Source: Muribaculaceae bacterium (lineage in GTDB: Bacteria > Bacteroidota > Bacteroidia > Bacteroidales > Muribaculaceae). Taken from it: DNA of 64,000 nucleotides. The stretch lies in contig JAKSLZ010000003.1 of assembly GCA_024400935.1 (NCBI GenBank), forward strand, positions 1 to 64,000, in the 5' to 3' direction. Both the position numbers and the translations under genes were made by a program. The notes under the pieces are model-generated. The model saw only the letters and a program-made list of their open reading frames with translations, was not told where the DNA came from and made no database searches. Positions 1-7,035 of the stretch are shown here, piece by piece (the stretch's first letter is position 1; every line of letters begins with the position of its first letter).

Positions 1-121
1 TGCTGGGAGGCTCGCTAATGACTTTATAAGTGAGGTAACCTACCTCAAATGTTTCACCCACATAGGCCGAAGCCGTAACGGCAACCAGCATTGACATGAG
101 TAATAATGATATCTTTTTCAT
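1..121 (-). CDS. N-terminus of a secreted BspA-like protein (partial)
   Basis: Only the first 40 codons are in the window; the gene runs off the left edge. The start codon is at 119-121 and is followed by a Lys-Lys n-region and a hydrophobic stretch ending in Thr-Ala-Ser-Ala, a typical signal peptide. The next residues (VGETFEVGYLTYKVISEP) resemble the mature start of the neighbouring protein at 342-2837 (FTWGSYSYTITKAP), so I infer another BspA-family leucine-rich surface protein in tandem with it. The family assignment rests on this short similarity only. Confidence 0.6.
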   Translation of the reverse strand, partial: MKKISLLLMSMLVAVTASAYVGETFEVGYLTYKVISEPPS

Positions 122-232
122 ATAATTATATATTTTTCTTCTTAATCCCTCGAATCATCAAATAATCGAATCATCGAGTCCATTAACCTTTTAACCCATT
201 AAACGATTAAACATTTAAACGATTAAACATTT

Positions 233-341
233 ACAAAAAATCACTTCCCCAGGATAATGAAATGTTGAGGGAGGTTCGACGGTCGCGGCACCAGGCTGCG
301 CCTGACTAGCCGCTGCTCTCTCCTTCTAGTTCATCCTGGGC
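233..341 (-). terminator. Long hairpin terminator after the BspA-like gene
   Basis: On the minus strand the stop codon is followed at once by CCCAGGATGAAC, which pairs with TTCATTATCCTGGG about 75 nt further on. A smaller GCGGC/GCCGC stem sits inside, and the outer stem is followed by GATTTTTTG. The shape fits a terminator with an enlarged loop. The remaining AT-rich DNA at 122-232 holds two copies of a CGATTAAACATTTAA-like unit and no gene. Confidence 0.45.
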
Positions 342-2837
342 TTATTTGCCCAGTATAATATTGAGGACGGTGTTCACATCGGTGATGTCGACTTCGCCGT
401 TGCCGTCTACGTCGGCGCGGTTGCCATAGTTAGAGGCTTTGTCCTTGCCCAGGATGATGTTGAGCAAGATATTGGCATCGGTGATGTCCACCTCGCCGTC
501 GCCGTTCACGTCGCCCTTCTTTCCTGCGGGTGCGGGCCACAGGTTGAGGTAGTACTCATTGTAGCCACTTTGCTGTGCACTGGGAATCTTGAGGTAGCTG
601 GTGCCCGAGAGTGCATAGTTGCCACTGTGGGTGGGGCGAATGAATTTTTTACTGTCGGTGTTCCAGATGTAACCACCATCCACGCCATAAACGTCAACCT
701 TGATGCCGGGAACGCCTACCAGCAAGTTGCGAACAGGGTTGCTGCCGGTTGTCACGCGTGGCAGGCGGTAGATTTTATCTTTTTCAATTCCAGTTACCAC
801 AACACCAGTGCCTGCTGCAACGCTGGCAATTGTGCTGGTGTTAAGGGTATTGCCTGTGCCGTTAGTTACATAATAGGCATTGAGACCGCTACCGCTGAAT
901 GTCACGGGAACTGCACATGAGAATGTGGCGTTGTCATATGTGCTCTGGATGTAAGGAGCTAAGAAATCGATACCAGTCTTGCCACTGCCCATGTCCCAGT
1001 TCTTGAGTGCCGAGGTGTAGAAACCATTGAACACATCGCTTCTCACCCAGAAGGTGAATCCACTTGCGTTGTTGCCAAAGAACTTGCCGTCCCACGTTGT
1101 ACCTGACGTGTTGAGCAGAGTTACATTCTTGAGCAAAGAGGCATTAGACAGCGCATCAGTGGCAAACGATGACACGGTGTTACCCAAGTCTATATCGGTA
1201 ACGCTGGTGCCGCGGAAGGCATCAGTGTCGATGCGTGTGGGAGCATATACTTTTCCGTCATTAGATGTAGCATTCACTGCGATCTTGGCATTAAGACTGC
1301 CCATTCCATGCACTACCTTCAACGTACCGTCATAGTTAGTCCCGTTGATTGTAGTTTTGTTGCTGCTGGTAACGGTGTAATAGGCATTAAGCTTGAAGTC
1401 ATAGGCTGTCTTGTAGTCAGGGTTGACCGATGTGAATTTGCTCCATGTCTTGCTTGCCTTGTAATCGGCCACCACCTCGCGAGGCACATAGAGCTTGGCT
1501 CCAGCATCAATTCCCACATTGGTGGCATTGAGATCGGCGCTGCTCATTGTTGTCTTGTTAGAGATGTTCATGACAAACTCTGCATCCTTTGTAAACCAGC
1601 AGTTATACATCCAGTCAGTGTGCAGGATGGTCACCGACGAGGGTATGTTGAGGTAGGAGTGAATGTTAGTCTTTTCAAACGCGTGACTCTTGATTTCCTT
1701 GAGGCCATACGGGATATGGATGGCACTGTTGCTCCACTGGAAACCTTCGAATGCATACTCGCGTATTGTGTGTACAGGTTGCACTTTAACGGTGTGGTAT
1801 TCCGTGCGGAAGGGTACACACACAAGTTCATTGTTGCCTGTGATACCCTTGCCGTACAGGATGCCGTCATCGGTCCAGAAGTTGTTGTTCTCGCTGCTCA
1901 CCTGAATCTGAGTCAGAAATATCGTATGGCGGAACACTGCCTGGCCCAGGGTGGTCAAGTTCTTGGGCAAACTGATGACTCCCAGCTTGCTGTTGTAAAA
2001 AGCCTCGTCGCCTATAGTGGTGAGGCTGGTGAGATTCTTGAGCTGCGCTGATTTTATTTCCGAGTCCATGAATGCATGTTTGCCTATCTTGGTGTACTCA
2101 AACCAGTGTTCATATCCCATGGGCGACGAGATGGCGTTGGTGGGTTCGTAGGTGGTGGCGCTGGACACTTGCGAACCGTTAGGGTTGAAGCCCACGATGG
2201 TGCACTTGTGAGTCTCGCCCGCTCGGGTTGCAGGGGTCTCGACTACCGACACTGTGCCGTCGACCATATACATGTCGTAGGCCAGCACGCTGCGTTCGAT
2301 GCTAAAGAGACGTTCCTGCTCGTCCGACGGCCAGATGTCGCCGTTGGGGAAGTAAGCCTTCATGCCCGAGTTTACGGGGAAAACGCTCTCGCCATAGTTC
2401 ACGCGTCCCTGGTGTGACTGAGCGGTGTAGAAATTCTTAAAAGCCGAGCATCCGTTGAATGCCCATGAGCCAATAGAGGTAACCGATGAAGGAACATAAA
2501 CCGAGACAAGCTTAGTGCATTTCTGGAAAGAGGCGGAACCGATGGTACGCATTCCGTAGGGGAAGCGCACAGCAGTAATCTTGTCGTTGCCAGCAAAGGC
2601 GCTGGACTTGACCGATGTCACGTTGTAATAACCTCCGTTATAGGCTACCGATGGAGTAATCTCGAGTGCTCCCGAAACGGATTCACCGCTGGCAAGGCCA
2701 TTAAGCTGGCACTCGCCACGCAAGCTTCCCGACGGAGCCTTGGTAATGGTGTAACTATAACTGCCCCAGGTAAAAGTCTGTGCCACTGCAAGCATAGTCA
2801 CTGAGAGCATTATGAGCAATGAAAGTAATTTCTTCAT
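342..2837 (-). CDS. Secreted BspA-like leucine-rich repeat protein with C-terminal dockerin
   Basis: Predicted surface or secreted 831-residue protein. Residues 1-20 form a signal peptide (MKKLLSLLIMLSVTMLAVAQ). The body carries BspA/LRR_5 repeats, visible as recurring blocks such as IGSASFQKCTKL, IGSWAFNGCSAF and IGDEAFYNSKL, and seems to hold two repeat regions separated by non-repeat segments. The last ~58 residues are a dockerin type I module with two Ca-binding halves (GDVNGDGEVDITDANILLNI and DVDGNGEVDITDVNTVLNI). BspA-type repeats are known for binding host proteins and other bacteria; dockerins bind cohesins. A partial relative lies just downstream (1-121). A TATTTTTG box at 2879-2886 on the minus strand could be the -7 promoter element. 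The ligand is unknown. Confidence 0.85.
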   Translation of the reverse strand: MKKLLSLLIMLSVTMLAVAQTFTWGSYSYTITKAPSGSLRGECQLNGLASGESVSGALEITPSVAYNGGYYNVTSVKSSAFAGNDKITAVRFPYGMRTIGSASFQKCTKLVSVYVPSSVTSIGSWAFNGCSAFKNFYTAQSHQGRVNYGESVFPVNSGMKAYFPNGDIWPSDEQERLFSIERSVLAYDMYMVDGTVSVVETPATRAGETHKCTIVGFNPNGSQVSSATTYEPTNAISSPMGYEHWFEYTKIGKHAFMDSEIKSAQLKNLTSLTTIGDEAFYNSKLGVISLPKNLTTLGQAVFRHTIFLTQIQVSSENNNFWTDDGILYGKGITGNNELVCVPFRTEYHTVKVQPVHTIREYAFEGFQWSNSAIHIPYGLKEIKSHAFEKTNIHSYLNIPSSVTILHTDWMYNCWFTKDAEFVMNISNKTTMSSADLNATNVGIDAGAKLYVPREVVADYKASKTWSKFTSVNPDYKTAYDFKLNAYYTVTSSNKTTINGTNYDGTLKVVHGMGSLNAKIAVNATSNDGKVYAPTRIDTDAFRGTSVTDIDLGNTVSSFATDALSNASLLKNVTLLNTSGTTWDGKFFGNNASGFTFWVRSDVFNGFYTSALKNWDMGSGKTGIDFLAPYIQSTYDNATFSCAVPVTFSGSGLNAYYVTNGTGNTLNTSTIASVAAGTGVVVTGIEKDKIYRLPRVTTGSNPVRNLLVGVPGIKVDVYGVDGGYIWNTDSKKFIRPTHSGNYALSGTSYLKIPSAQQSGYNEYYLNLWPAPAGKKGDVNGDGEVDITDANILLNIILGKDKASNYGNRADVDGNGEVDITDVNTVLNIILGK

Positions 2838-2983
2838 ATTATTAGTAGTTGTTTTGATAAGCTATTAAGTCCAAAAGACAAAAATACAAAAAAAATCTAA
2901 CAAAACACACAACTTTTAGCGCTTTGTTTCCAATTAATTGTTGTTATTGTGGTTATTGTGGCATTGCAATGGTGATTGCAATG

Positions 2984-3223
2984 GTGGCGGGCCTCAGCGT
3001 GGCCGTTGTAGTGGCGGGCCTCAGCGTGGCCGTTGTGGTGGCGGGCCTCAGCGTGGCCGTTGTAGTGGCGGGCCTCAGCGTGGCCGTTGCTGTGGCGGGC
3101 CTCAGCGTGGCCGTTGTAGTGGCGGGCCTCAGCGTGGCTGTTGTAGTGGCGGGCCTCAGCGTGGCCGTTGTAGTGGCGGGCCTCAGCGTGGCTGTTGTAG
3201 TGGCGGGCCTCAGCGTGGCCCGC
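2984..3223. repeat. Tandem array of 27-bp REP-derived units
   Basis: Nine units begin at 2984 and then every 27 bp (3011, 3038, 3065, 3092, 3119, 3146, 3173, 3200). Each starts GTGGCGGGCCTCAGCGTGGC; the first eight end with a GTTGTA-like tail and the ninth ends GGCCCGC, completing a hairpin. Differences are single bases (GCC/GCT, GTA/GTG/GCT). Inside each internal unit a 4-bp GGCC/GGCC stem surrounds the TCAGCGT loop. There are no unique spacers, so it is not a CRISPR. The array abuts the 3' end of the RAYT gene and fills most of the gap at 2838-3209. Confidence 0.9.
3200..3223. repeat. REP hairpin at the 3' end of the RAYT gene
   Basis: GTGG tetranucleotide head, stem GCGGGCC (3203-3209), loop TCAGCGT (3210-3216), stem GGCCCGC (3217-3223): seven perfect pairs. 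The loop's TCA is the TGA stop of the minus-strand transposase gene. A GTRG head next to a GC-rich palindrome is typical of REPs served by RAYT transposases. Confidence 0.8.
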
Positions 3224-4196
3224 TAATCACCCGCGCCTCTTGGCTGGTAATGGAGCAAATGTCGCTTGCCATCGAATTAAGCGAGAGGCACTGGTCGCGT
3301 GTAATTCTCCTCTTCTCGTAGTGGAAAGGCCATGGAGCCAATAACAACAATTTACCCTGGGTGCAGTAGTCAAATTCCCAGCCATAGGGCTTGAACACCT
3401 CGGGGAAGCCGTTTTCTTTGAGCACAATCAGTTTTCCACCATAATCACGAGCCATCTCGCGCACTTCCTTCTCACGTGGGCTCACAAACGGCGAGACAAG
3501 AACGCCACCATTTTCTATCACATCCTTCCACATTGATAGATTGCGGTTGTGATCGTCAATTGTGTCACTCCTGTGAACCACGACCTGAACTTTTTCAACT
3601 TCACGAAGCAAAAGGATATTGCCATAAGCTGCATAGTCCTGACCGGCAATCACGATGTGAAGGTATTTGCGGAACAACTGTGGGTGATACCTCTTTATGG
3701 CCAAGCGACGCGGGTTGTCGTCGATATATTGCTTTATGGCCTGCAACTGCCCCTTGCGGTACACAATGCGGTCATGATATCCCTCCTCAAACAGAGGCAG
3801 AAGGCCTTCATCATGCGGCAACAACGCCCTGAGGGCCTTGTTGCACCCGGTCTTAAAACCCTTAACGACATTCCCTAGTGTGATACCCGTTAACTGGCAC
3901 GACACGAAAAGCAATATATGCACATGGTCTTCCATACACACATATTTCCAAATCTCTATTTCTTTATAGAAGTGAGTGATATTCTCAATACACTCTATCA
4001 CCTTTTCTCCGAGCGGAGAATGCACTATGTGTGGAGATTCAACTCCACCTGCCAGCCGGCCCAGCAAGCGACGGCGGTCCTTGACCACCATGGTGAGCAT
4101 ATAGACACCACGGCCACTATAATCTCGCCACGTGCAACGGCGTTTCATAGAGTGCTTGACAGGCGACAATGGATGATGGGGATGCTCGTCTTGCAT
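3210..4196 (-). CDS. REP-associated tyrosine transposase (RAYT, Y1 HUH) with C-terminal extension
   Basis: Single-strand DNA transposase-like protein of the IS200/TnpA-REP group, expected to nick and join REP hairpins with a catalytic tyrosine. Visible motifs: the metal-binding HUH pair H91-V-H93 in EDHVHILLFV and the candidate nucleophile Y157 in AIKQYIDDNPRR. The Y1 domain fills residues ~15-190. Residues ~195-320 are extra: YGNILLL, SPFVSPREKEVREMARDYGG and GKLLLLAPWP look like a DprA/SLOG-type Rossmann fold; that is my inference. REP hairpins with the same loop lie on both sides: one contains its stop codon, the other lies upstream in the end of ispF. It is probably a domesticated, non-self-moving transposase. 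The start at 4196 is uncertain; the ATG of MKRR at codon 17 is an alternative. Confidence 0.85.
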   Translation of the reverse strand: MQDEHPHHPLSPVKHSMKRRCTWRDYSGRGVYMLTMVVKDRRRLLGRLAGGVESPHIVHSPLGEKVIECIENITHFYKEIEIWKYVCMEDHVHILLFVSCQLTGITLGNVVKGFKTGCNKALRALLPHDEGLLPLFEEGYHDRIVYRKGQLQAIKQYIDDNPRRLAIKRYHPQLFRKYLHIVIAGQDYAAYGNILLLREVEKVQVVVHRSDTIDDHNRNLSMWKDVIENGGVLVSPFVSPREKEVREMARDYGGKLIVLKENGFPEVFKPYGWEFDYCTQGKLLLLAPWPFHYEKRRITRDQCLSLNSMASDICSITSQEARVISGPR

Positions 4197-4230
4197 GCTG
4201 GTAAATTAAAAAAGGGAGAAACAACAAAGG

Positions 4231-4271
4231 TGGCGGGCCCGGGCCCAGTGGCGAGCCTCAGCGTGGCTCGC
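4231..4271. repeat. REP hairpin pair at the 3' end of ispF
   Basis: Stem GCGAGCC (4251-4257), loop TCAGCGT (4258-4264), stem GGCTCGC (4265-4271), with the GTGG head at 4248-4251. Compared with the hairpin at 3203-3223 the third stem pair has changed on both sides (G:C to A:T), so the structure is kept. A second degenerate unit with a GTGG head and the perfect palindrome GGGCCCGGGCCC (4235-4246) lies beside it. The loop supplies the TGA stop codon of ispF. Confidence 0.8.
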
Positions 4272-4749
4272 AATTGATGAGCGCCACGGCATAGGCGCTG
4301 ATGCCTTCCTCACGGCCGGTGAAGCCCAGGCGCTCGGTAGTGGTGGCCTTGATCGACACCTGCGAGACGTCGCAGTCCATGCACTGCGCCAGCTGTTCCT
4401 GCATGGCGGGGATGTGCGGGTTGATCTTGGGACGCTCAGCGCAGATGGTGATATCACAGTTGCCCAGCACATAGCCCTGCTCAGCAAGCAGGCGCACAAC
4501 TTCGCGCAGTAGCTTGCGGCTGTCGATGCCCTTGTATTGCGGGTCGGTGTCGGGGAAGTGGTAGCCTATGTCGCGCATGTTGGCGGCACCCAGCAGGGCG
4601 TCGCACAGAGCGTGTATTGCCACATCGGCGTCGCTGTGGCCCAGCAAGCCCAGCGTGTGCTCGAGCTTGACACCGCACAGCCACAGTTCACGGCCTTCCA
4701 CCAGACGGTGAACGTCAAATCCCATTCCTATTCTGAACATATTACTCAT
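4258..4749 (-). CDS. ispF: 2-C-methyl-D-erythritol 2,4-cyclodiphosphate synthase
   Basis: Converts CDP-methylerythritol 2-phosphate to the cyclic diphosphate with loss of CMP in the MEP isoprenoid pathway; the active form is a cytosolic trimer. The 163 residues carry the family hallmarks: GMGFDVHRL with the metal-binding Asp and His, LGHSDADVAIHALCDALLGA, FPDTDPQYKGIDS, and KATTTERLGFTGREEGI. It lies 61 nt downstream of porV on the same strand, a common Bacteroidetes arrangement. Oddity: the last residues (NCEPR) and the stop codon are encoded by a REP palindrome, so the native C-terminus was probably replaced when the REP landed. The catalytic part is intact. Confidence 0.96.
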   Translation of the reverse strand: MSNMFRIGMGFDVHRLVEGRELWLCGVKLEHTLGLLGHSDADVAIHALCDALLGAANMRDIGYHFPDTDPQYKGIDSRKLLREVVRLLAEQGYVLGNCDITICAERPKINPHIPAMQEQLAQCMDCDVSQVSIKATTTERLGFTGREEGISAYAVALINCEPR

Positions 4750-4810
4750 ATTTCTTTATTACAACAAAGGGGCAGTCGCCTGCCCCTGATAATTTATTGA
4801 AGATAAATCT

Positions 4811-6025
4811 TTATTTGCGTCCAAACATATTCTTGATGCCGTCCATGTCAAATGTAACGGTGAAGCGCAGAGTCTGGTCGAGGGGGCTCTGCTGAGCGGT
4901 TGCAATCATGTAAGACGCATCGAGGCGAATCACATTCATTGAGAAACCGGCACCGAAGCCAAAGTACTGACGGTTACCCTTAGTGCGGTCCTCGTGGAAG
5001 TAACCGCCGCGCAAGAAGAACTGCTGGTTGTAGCTATACTCAGCGCCTATAGAGTAGTTGATCTCCTTGAGCTCTTCCTTCATGCCGCCGGGAGCATCGT
5101 GGAACGAGTCAAAGATACCAGAGATCGAAGACTTGTCTTTCCACTTTTGCAGCGCGTCGCTGTAAGCCTCATAGTCATAAGCTCCCTCGGGAGTGAGGTA
5201 GTTTTGCTGACGGGGCTTAGCGGGCACGAGCAGCTTGTTAGCGTCCACACCGATGGTGAGGTTGTGGTAGTCGGCCAGGGGGAAGGTGAAAGCGGTACCC
5301 AGACGCAGGTTGGTGGGCAGGAAGGCGGGGTCATTGCCGCTGTTGTAGGCCACCTTAGAACCCACGTTAGAGATGTTGAAACCCAGCGACCACTGGCACT
5401 CGTTGCGGCCAATGATGGGGTAAGTGGTATAGTAACCGCTGATGTCGGCAGCAAATGCCGATGCACCCTTGGTCTGCTCGTTGTTGTTGACGTCGCCGCC
5501 ATATCCCAGGTCGCTGTAGATATAGCGCAGAGCCACACCCATAGAGAACTTCTCGCTCAGTTTGCGAGAATAACCCAGGTCGAGCGACATCTCAAAGGGG
5601 TTGATACTTGCCATGGCAGCACCGCCGGCGTCGCTGGTAGATATTTCACCCAGCGAGAAATAGCGCATTGATGCACTCACCGCCTGGTTGTCGCCGCTAC
5701 CTATCTTCACATAACCGGCAAGGTTGGCCAGGAAGATGTCGTTGACGATCTTGCGCAACCACGGAGTGTAAGAAAGTCCCACACCGGCCTTGCTGTAGCT
5801 GAAGGCATATTTTGACGGGTTCCAGAACTGAGAGTTCACGTCGGGGTCAGTAGCCGCACCCATGTCACCCATAGAGGCACCGCGCGCATCGGGAGTGATG
5901 GCCAGCGATGTCACACCTGTAGAGATGGGGTTAAAGTCCTCGGTCTTGATGTCGTCGGCAAGGGCAGTCACGCCTGTTGCCAGCGCCATAGCAGACATTA
6001 TCGCAATCTTAGTATATAATTTCAT
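4811..6025 (-). CDS. porV: Type IX secretion outer-membrane protein PorV (LptO)
   Basis: Outer-membrane beta-barrel that takes cargo from the T9SS translocon and passes it to the sortase PorU. The 404 residues begin with a signal peptide (MKLYTKIAIMSAMALATGVTALA). The PorV N-terminal motif follows (ITPDARGASMGDMGAATDPD, then QFWNPSKYAF), and then alternating hydrophobic strands end in FTVTFDMDGIKNMFGRK. It is upstream of ispF in a likely two-gene operon; porU is not in the window. Several proteins here (CotH protein, both ricin/LRR giants) end in tails that could be T9SS signals. No gene lies between its start and the ferredoxin terminator at 6206. Confidence 0.92.
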   Translation of the reverse strand: MKLYTKIAIMSAMALATGVTALADDIKTEDFNPISTGVTSLAITPDARGASMGDMGAATDPDVNSQFWNPSKYAFSYSKAGVGLSYTPWLRKIVNDIFLANLAGYVKIGSGDNQAVSASMRYFSLGEISTSDAGGAAMASINPFEMSLDLGYSRKLSEKFSMGVALRYIYSDLGYGGDVNNNEQTKGASAFAADISGYYTTYPIIGRNECQWSLGFNISNVGSKVAYNSGNDPAFLPTNLRLGTAFTFPLADYHNLTIGVDANKLLVPAKPRQQNYLTPEGAYDYEAYSDALQKWKDKSSISGIFDSFHDAPGGMKEELKEINYSIGAEYSYNQQFFLRGGYFHEDRTKGNRQYFGFGAGFSMNVIRLDASYMIATAQQSPLDQTLRFTVTFDMDGIKNMFGRK

Positions 6026-6205
6026 ATTTTGAAAGTTTAAAATACTTCTTTATAAATAAACTATAAGCTAGCGATTTTATTGTGTGGCAGTTGATTTATT
6101 TTTCATTTTAGGTGGGTTCTCAAGATGTTTTAGCACGTCAACTTTATTCATGGAATCAGTGAAATCTGCGTAGGGATTCCACTAAAAAGGGCTATTGCTG
6201 TAATA

Positions 6206-6248
6206 CAAAAAAAGAAAAAGTCGCACCTCCCGCAATGGGGAATGCGAC
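6206..6248 (-). terminator. Rho-independent terminator of the ferredoxin gene
   Basis: On the minus strand GTCGCATTCCCC pairs with GGGAGGTGCGAC around a short loop (6220-6248) and is followed by TTTTTCTTTTTTT. It lies 30 nt after the ferredoxin stop codon. Confidence 0.8.
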
Positions 6249-6277
6249 AATTTCTTTACATGTGTGAAGTCTTGAAC

Positions 6278-6448
6278 TTACTCACCGGGAACGATTGCCT
6301 CGTTGGGGCAAGACTCTGCGCAAGTACCGCAGTCGATGCAAGTATCGGCGTCGATAGCATAGATGTCACCCTCGCTGATAGCGCCAGTGGGGCAAACAGA
6401 TGCACAAGTACCACATGCTACACAATTGTCATTAATTACGTATGCCAT
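6278..6448 (-). CDS. 2x[4Fe-4S] ferredoxin, 56 residues
   Basis: Small soluble electron carrier of the clostridial/bacterial type. Translation from the ATG at 6446-6448 gives 56 residues with two clusters of the form CxxCxxCxxxCP: CVACGTCASVCP (cysteines 9, 12, 15, 19) and CIDCGTCAESCP (37, 40, 43, 47). This is the usual length for the family. A TACTTTTG box at 6496-6503 on the minus strand is a plausible -7 element, and its own terminator follows, so it is a single-gene unit. Ferredoxins of this type serve pyruvate:ferredoxin oxidoreductase and related anaerobic enzymes; the actual partner cannot be read from the context. Confidence 0.93.
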   Translation of the reverse strand: MAYVINDNCVACGTCASVCPTGAISEGDIYAIDADTCIDCGTCAESCPNEAIVPGE

Positions 6449-6651
6449 TGTTGTGAAAAATTTAAATTAGTAAATAGTGAAAATCAATTATGGGGCAAAA
6501 GTAATGCTATTTTTTTAATTATGCACCATTTTAGACAAAAAAACTACATTTATTTTTCAACAAAGTGCACACTACATATAATAAAACTGCCCGCAACGTG
6601 CCCATGATTTCATTTTTTGTTGTACATTTGTAACCCTAAACAAGACTGCAC

Positions 6652-7005
6652 ATGGATTTATTAGACTGGAAAGATAAACTGGGAGCGGCATTTGACCTGC
6701 CTGTCAACAGCACTGACGACGCTCCTGAAGCCGCACAACAGGACAAGGGTGACGCTCTGGCACAACAGGGAAAAAACATGATCGACATTGTGCTCGAGAA
6801 GAAAGGACGAGGAGGCAAAAAGGCCACCATACTGTGCAACCTCAACATCGATGACGACCAGCTCAAGGAACTGGCCGGCGACCTCAAGCGCCACTGCGGC
6901 GTGGGTGGGTCGGCCCGTGGAGGCGAAATCCTAATCCAGGGCGACGCACGCGACAAGGTGCTGTCGTTTCTCAAGAGCAAAGGCTTCAAGGCCAGGATTA
7001 TATAA
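6652..7005 (+). CDS. SUI1/YciH-family translation factor
   Basis: The 117-residue protein has a variable N-terminus and then a SUI1/eIF1 domain from about residue 45: the basic GRGGKKATIL patch, the DDQLKELAGDLKRHCGVGG helix and turn, and GGEILIQGDARDKVLSFLKSKGF at the end. Bacterial YciH relatives resemble eIF1 and have been linked to start-site fidelity and inhibition of translation under stress. A TACATTTG box at about 6623 matches the Bacteroidetes -7 element. addA starts 31 nt downstream, so the two may be co-transcribed. Confidence 0.9.
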   Translation: MDLLDWKDKLGAAFDLPVNSTDDAPEAAQQDKGDALAQQGKNMIDIVLEKKGRGGKKATILCNLNIDDDQLKELAGDLKRHCGVGGSARGGEILIQGDARDKVLSFLKSKGFKARII

Positions 7006-7035
7006 TTACCCCTACCCCATCCACACCACCACACC

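Noticed and set aside
2984..3223. CRISPR array.
   Set aside because: Units are directly adjacent with no unique spacers, and no cas genes are in the window.
2924..3321. Two repeat-coding ORFs on the plus strand (GGPQRGRC and AGLSVAVV units).
   Set aside because: They only read through the 27-bp REP-derived array in its open frames. There is no start context or partner, and the array is better explained by palindromic repeats at the RAYT gene end.
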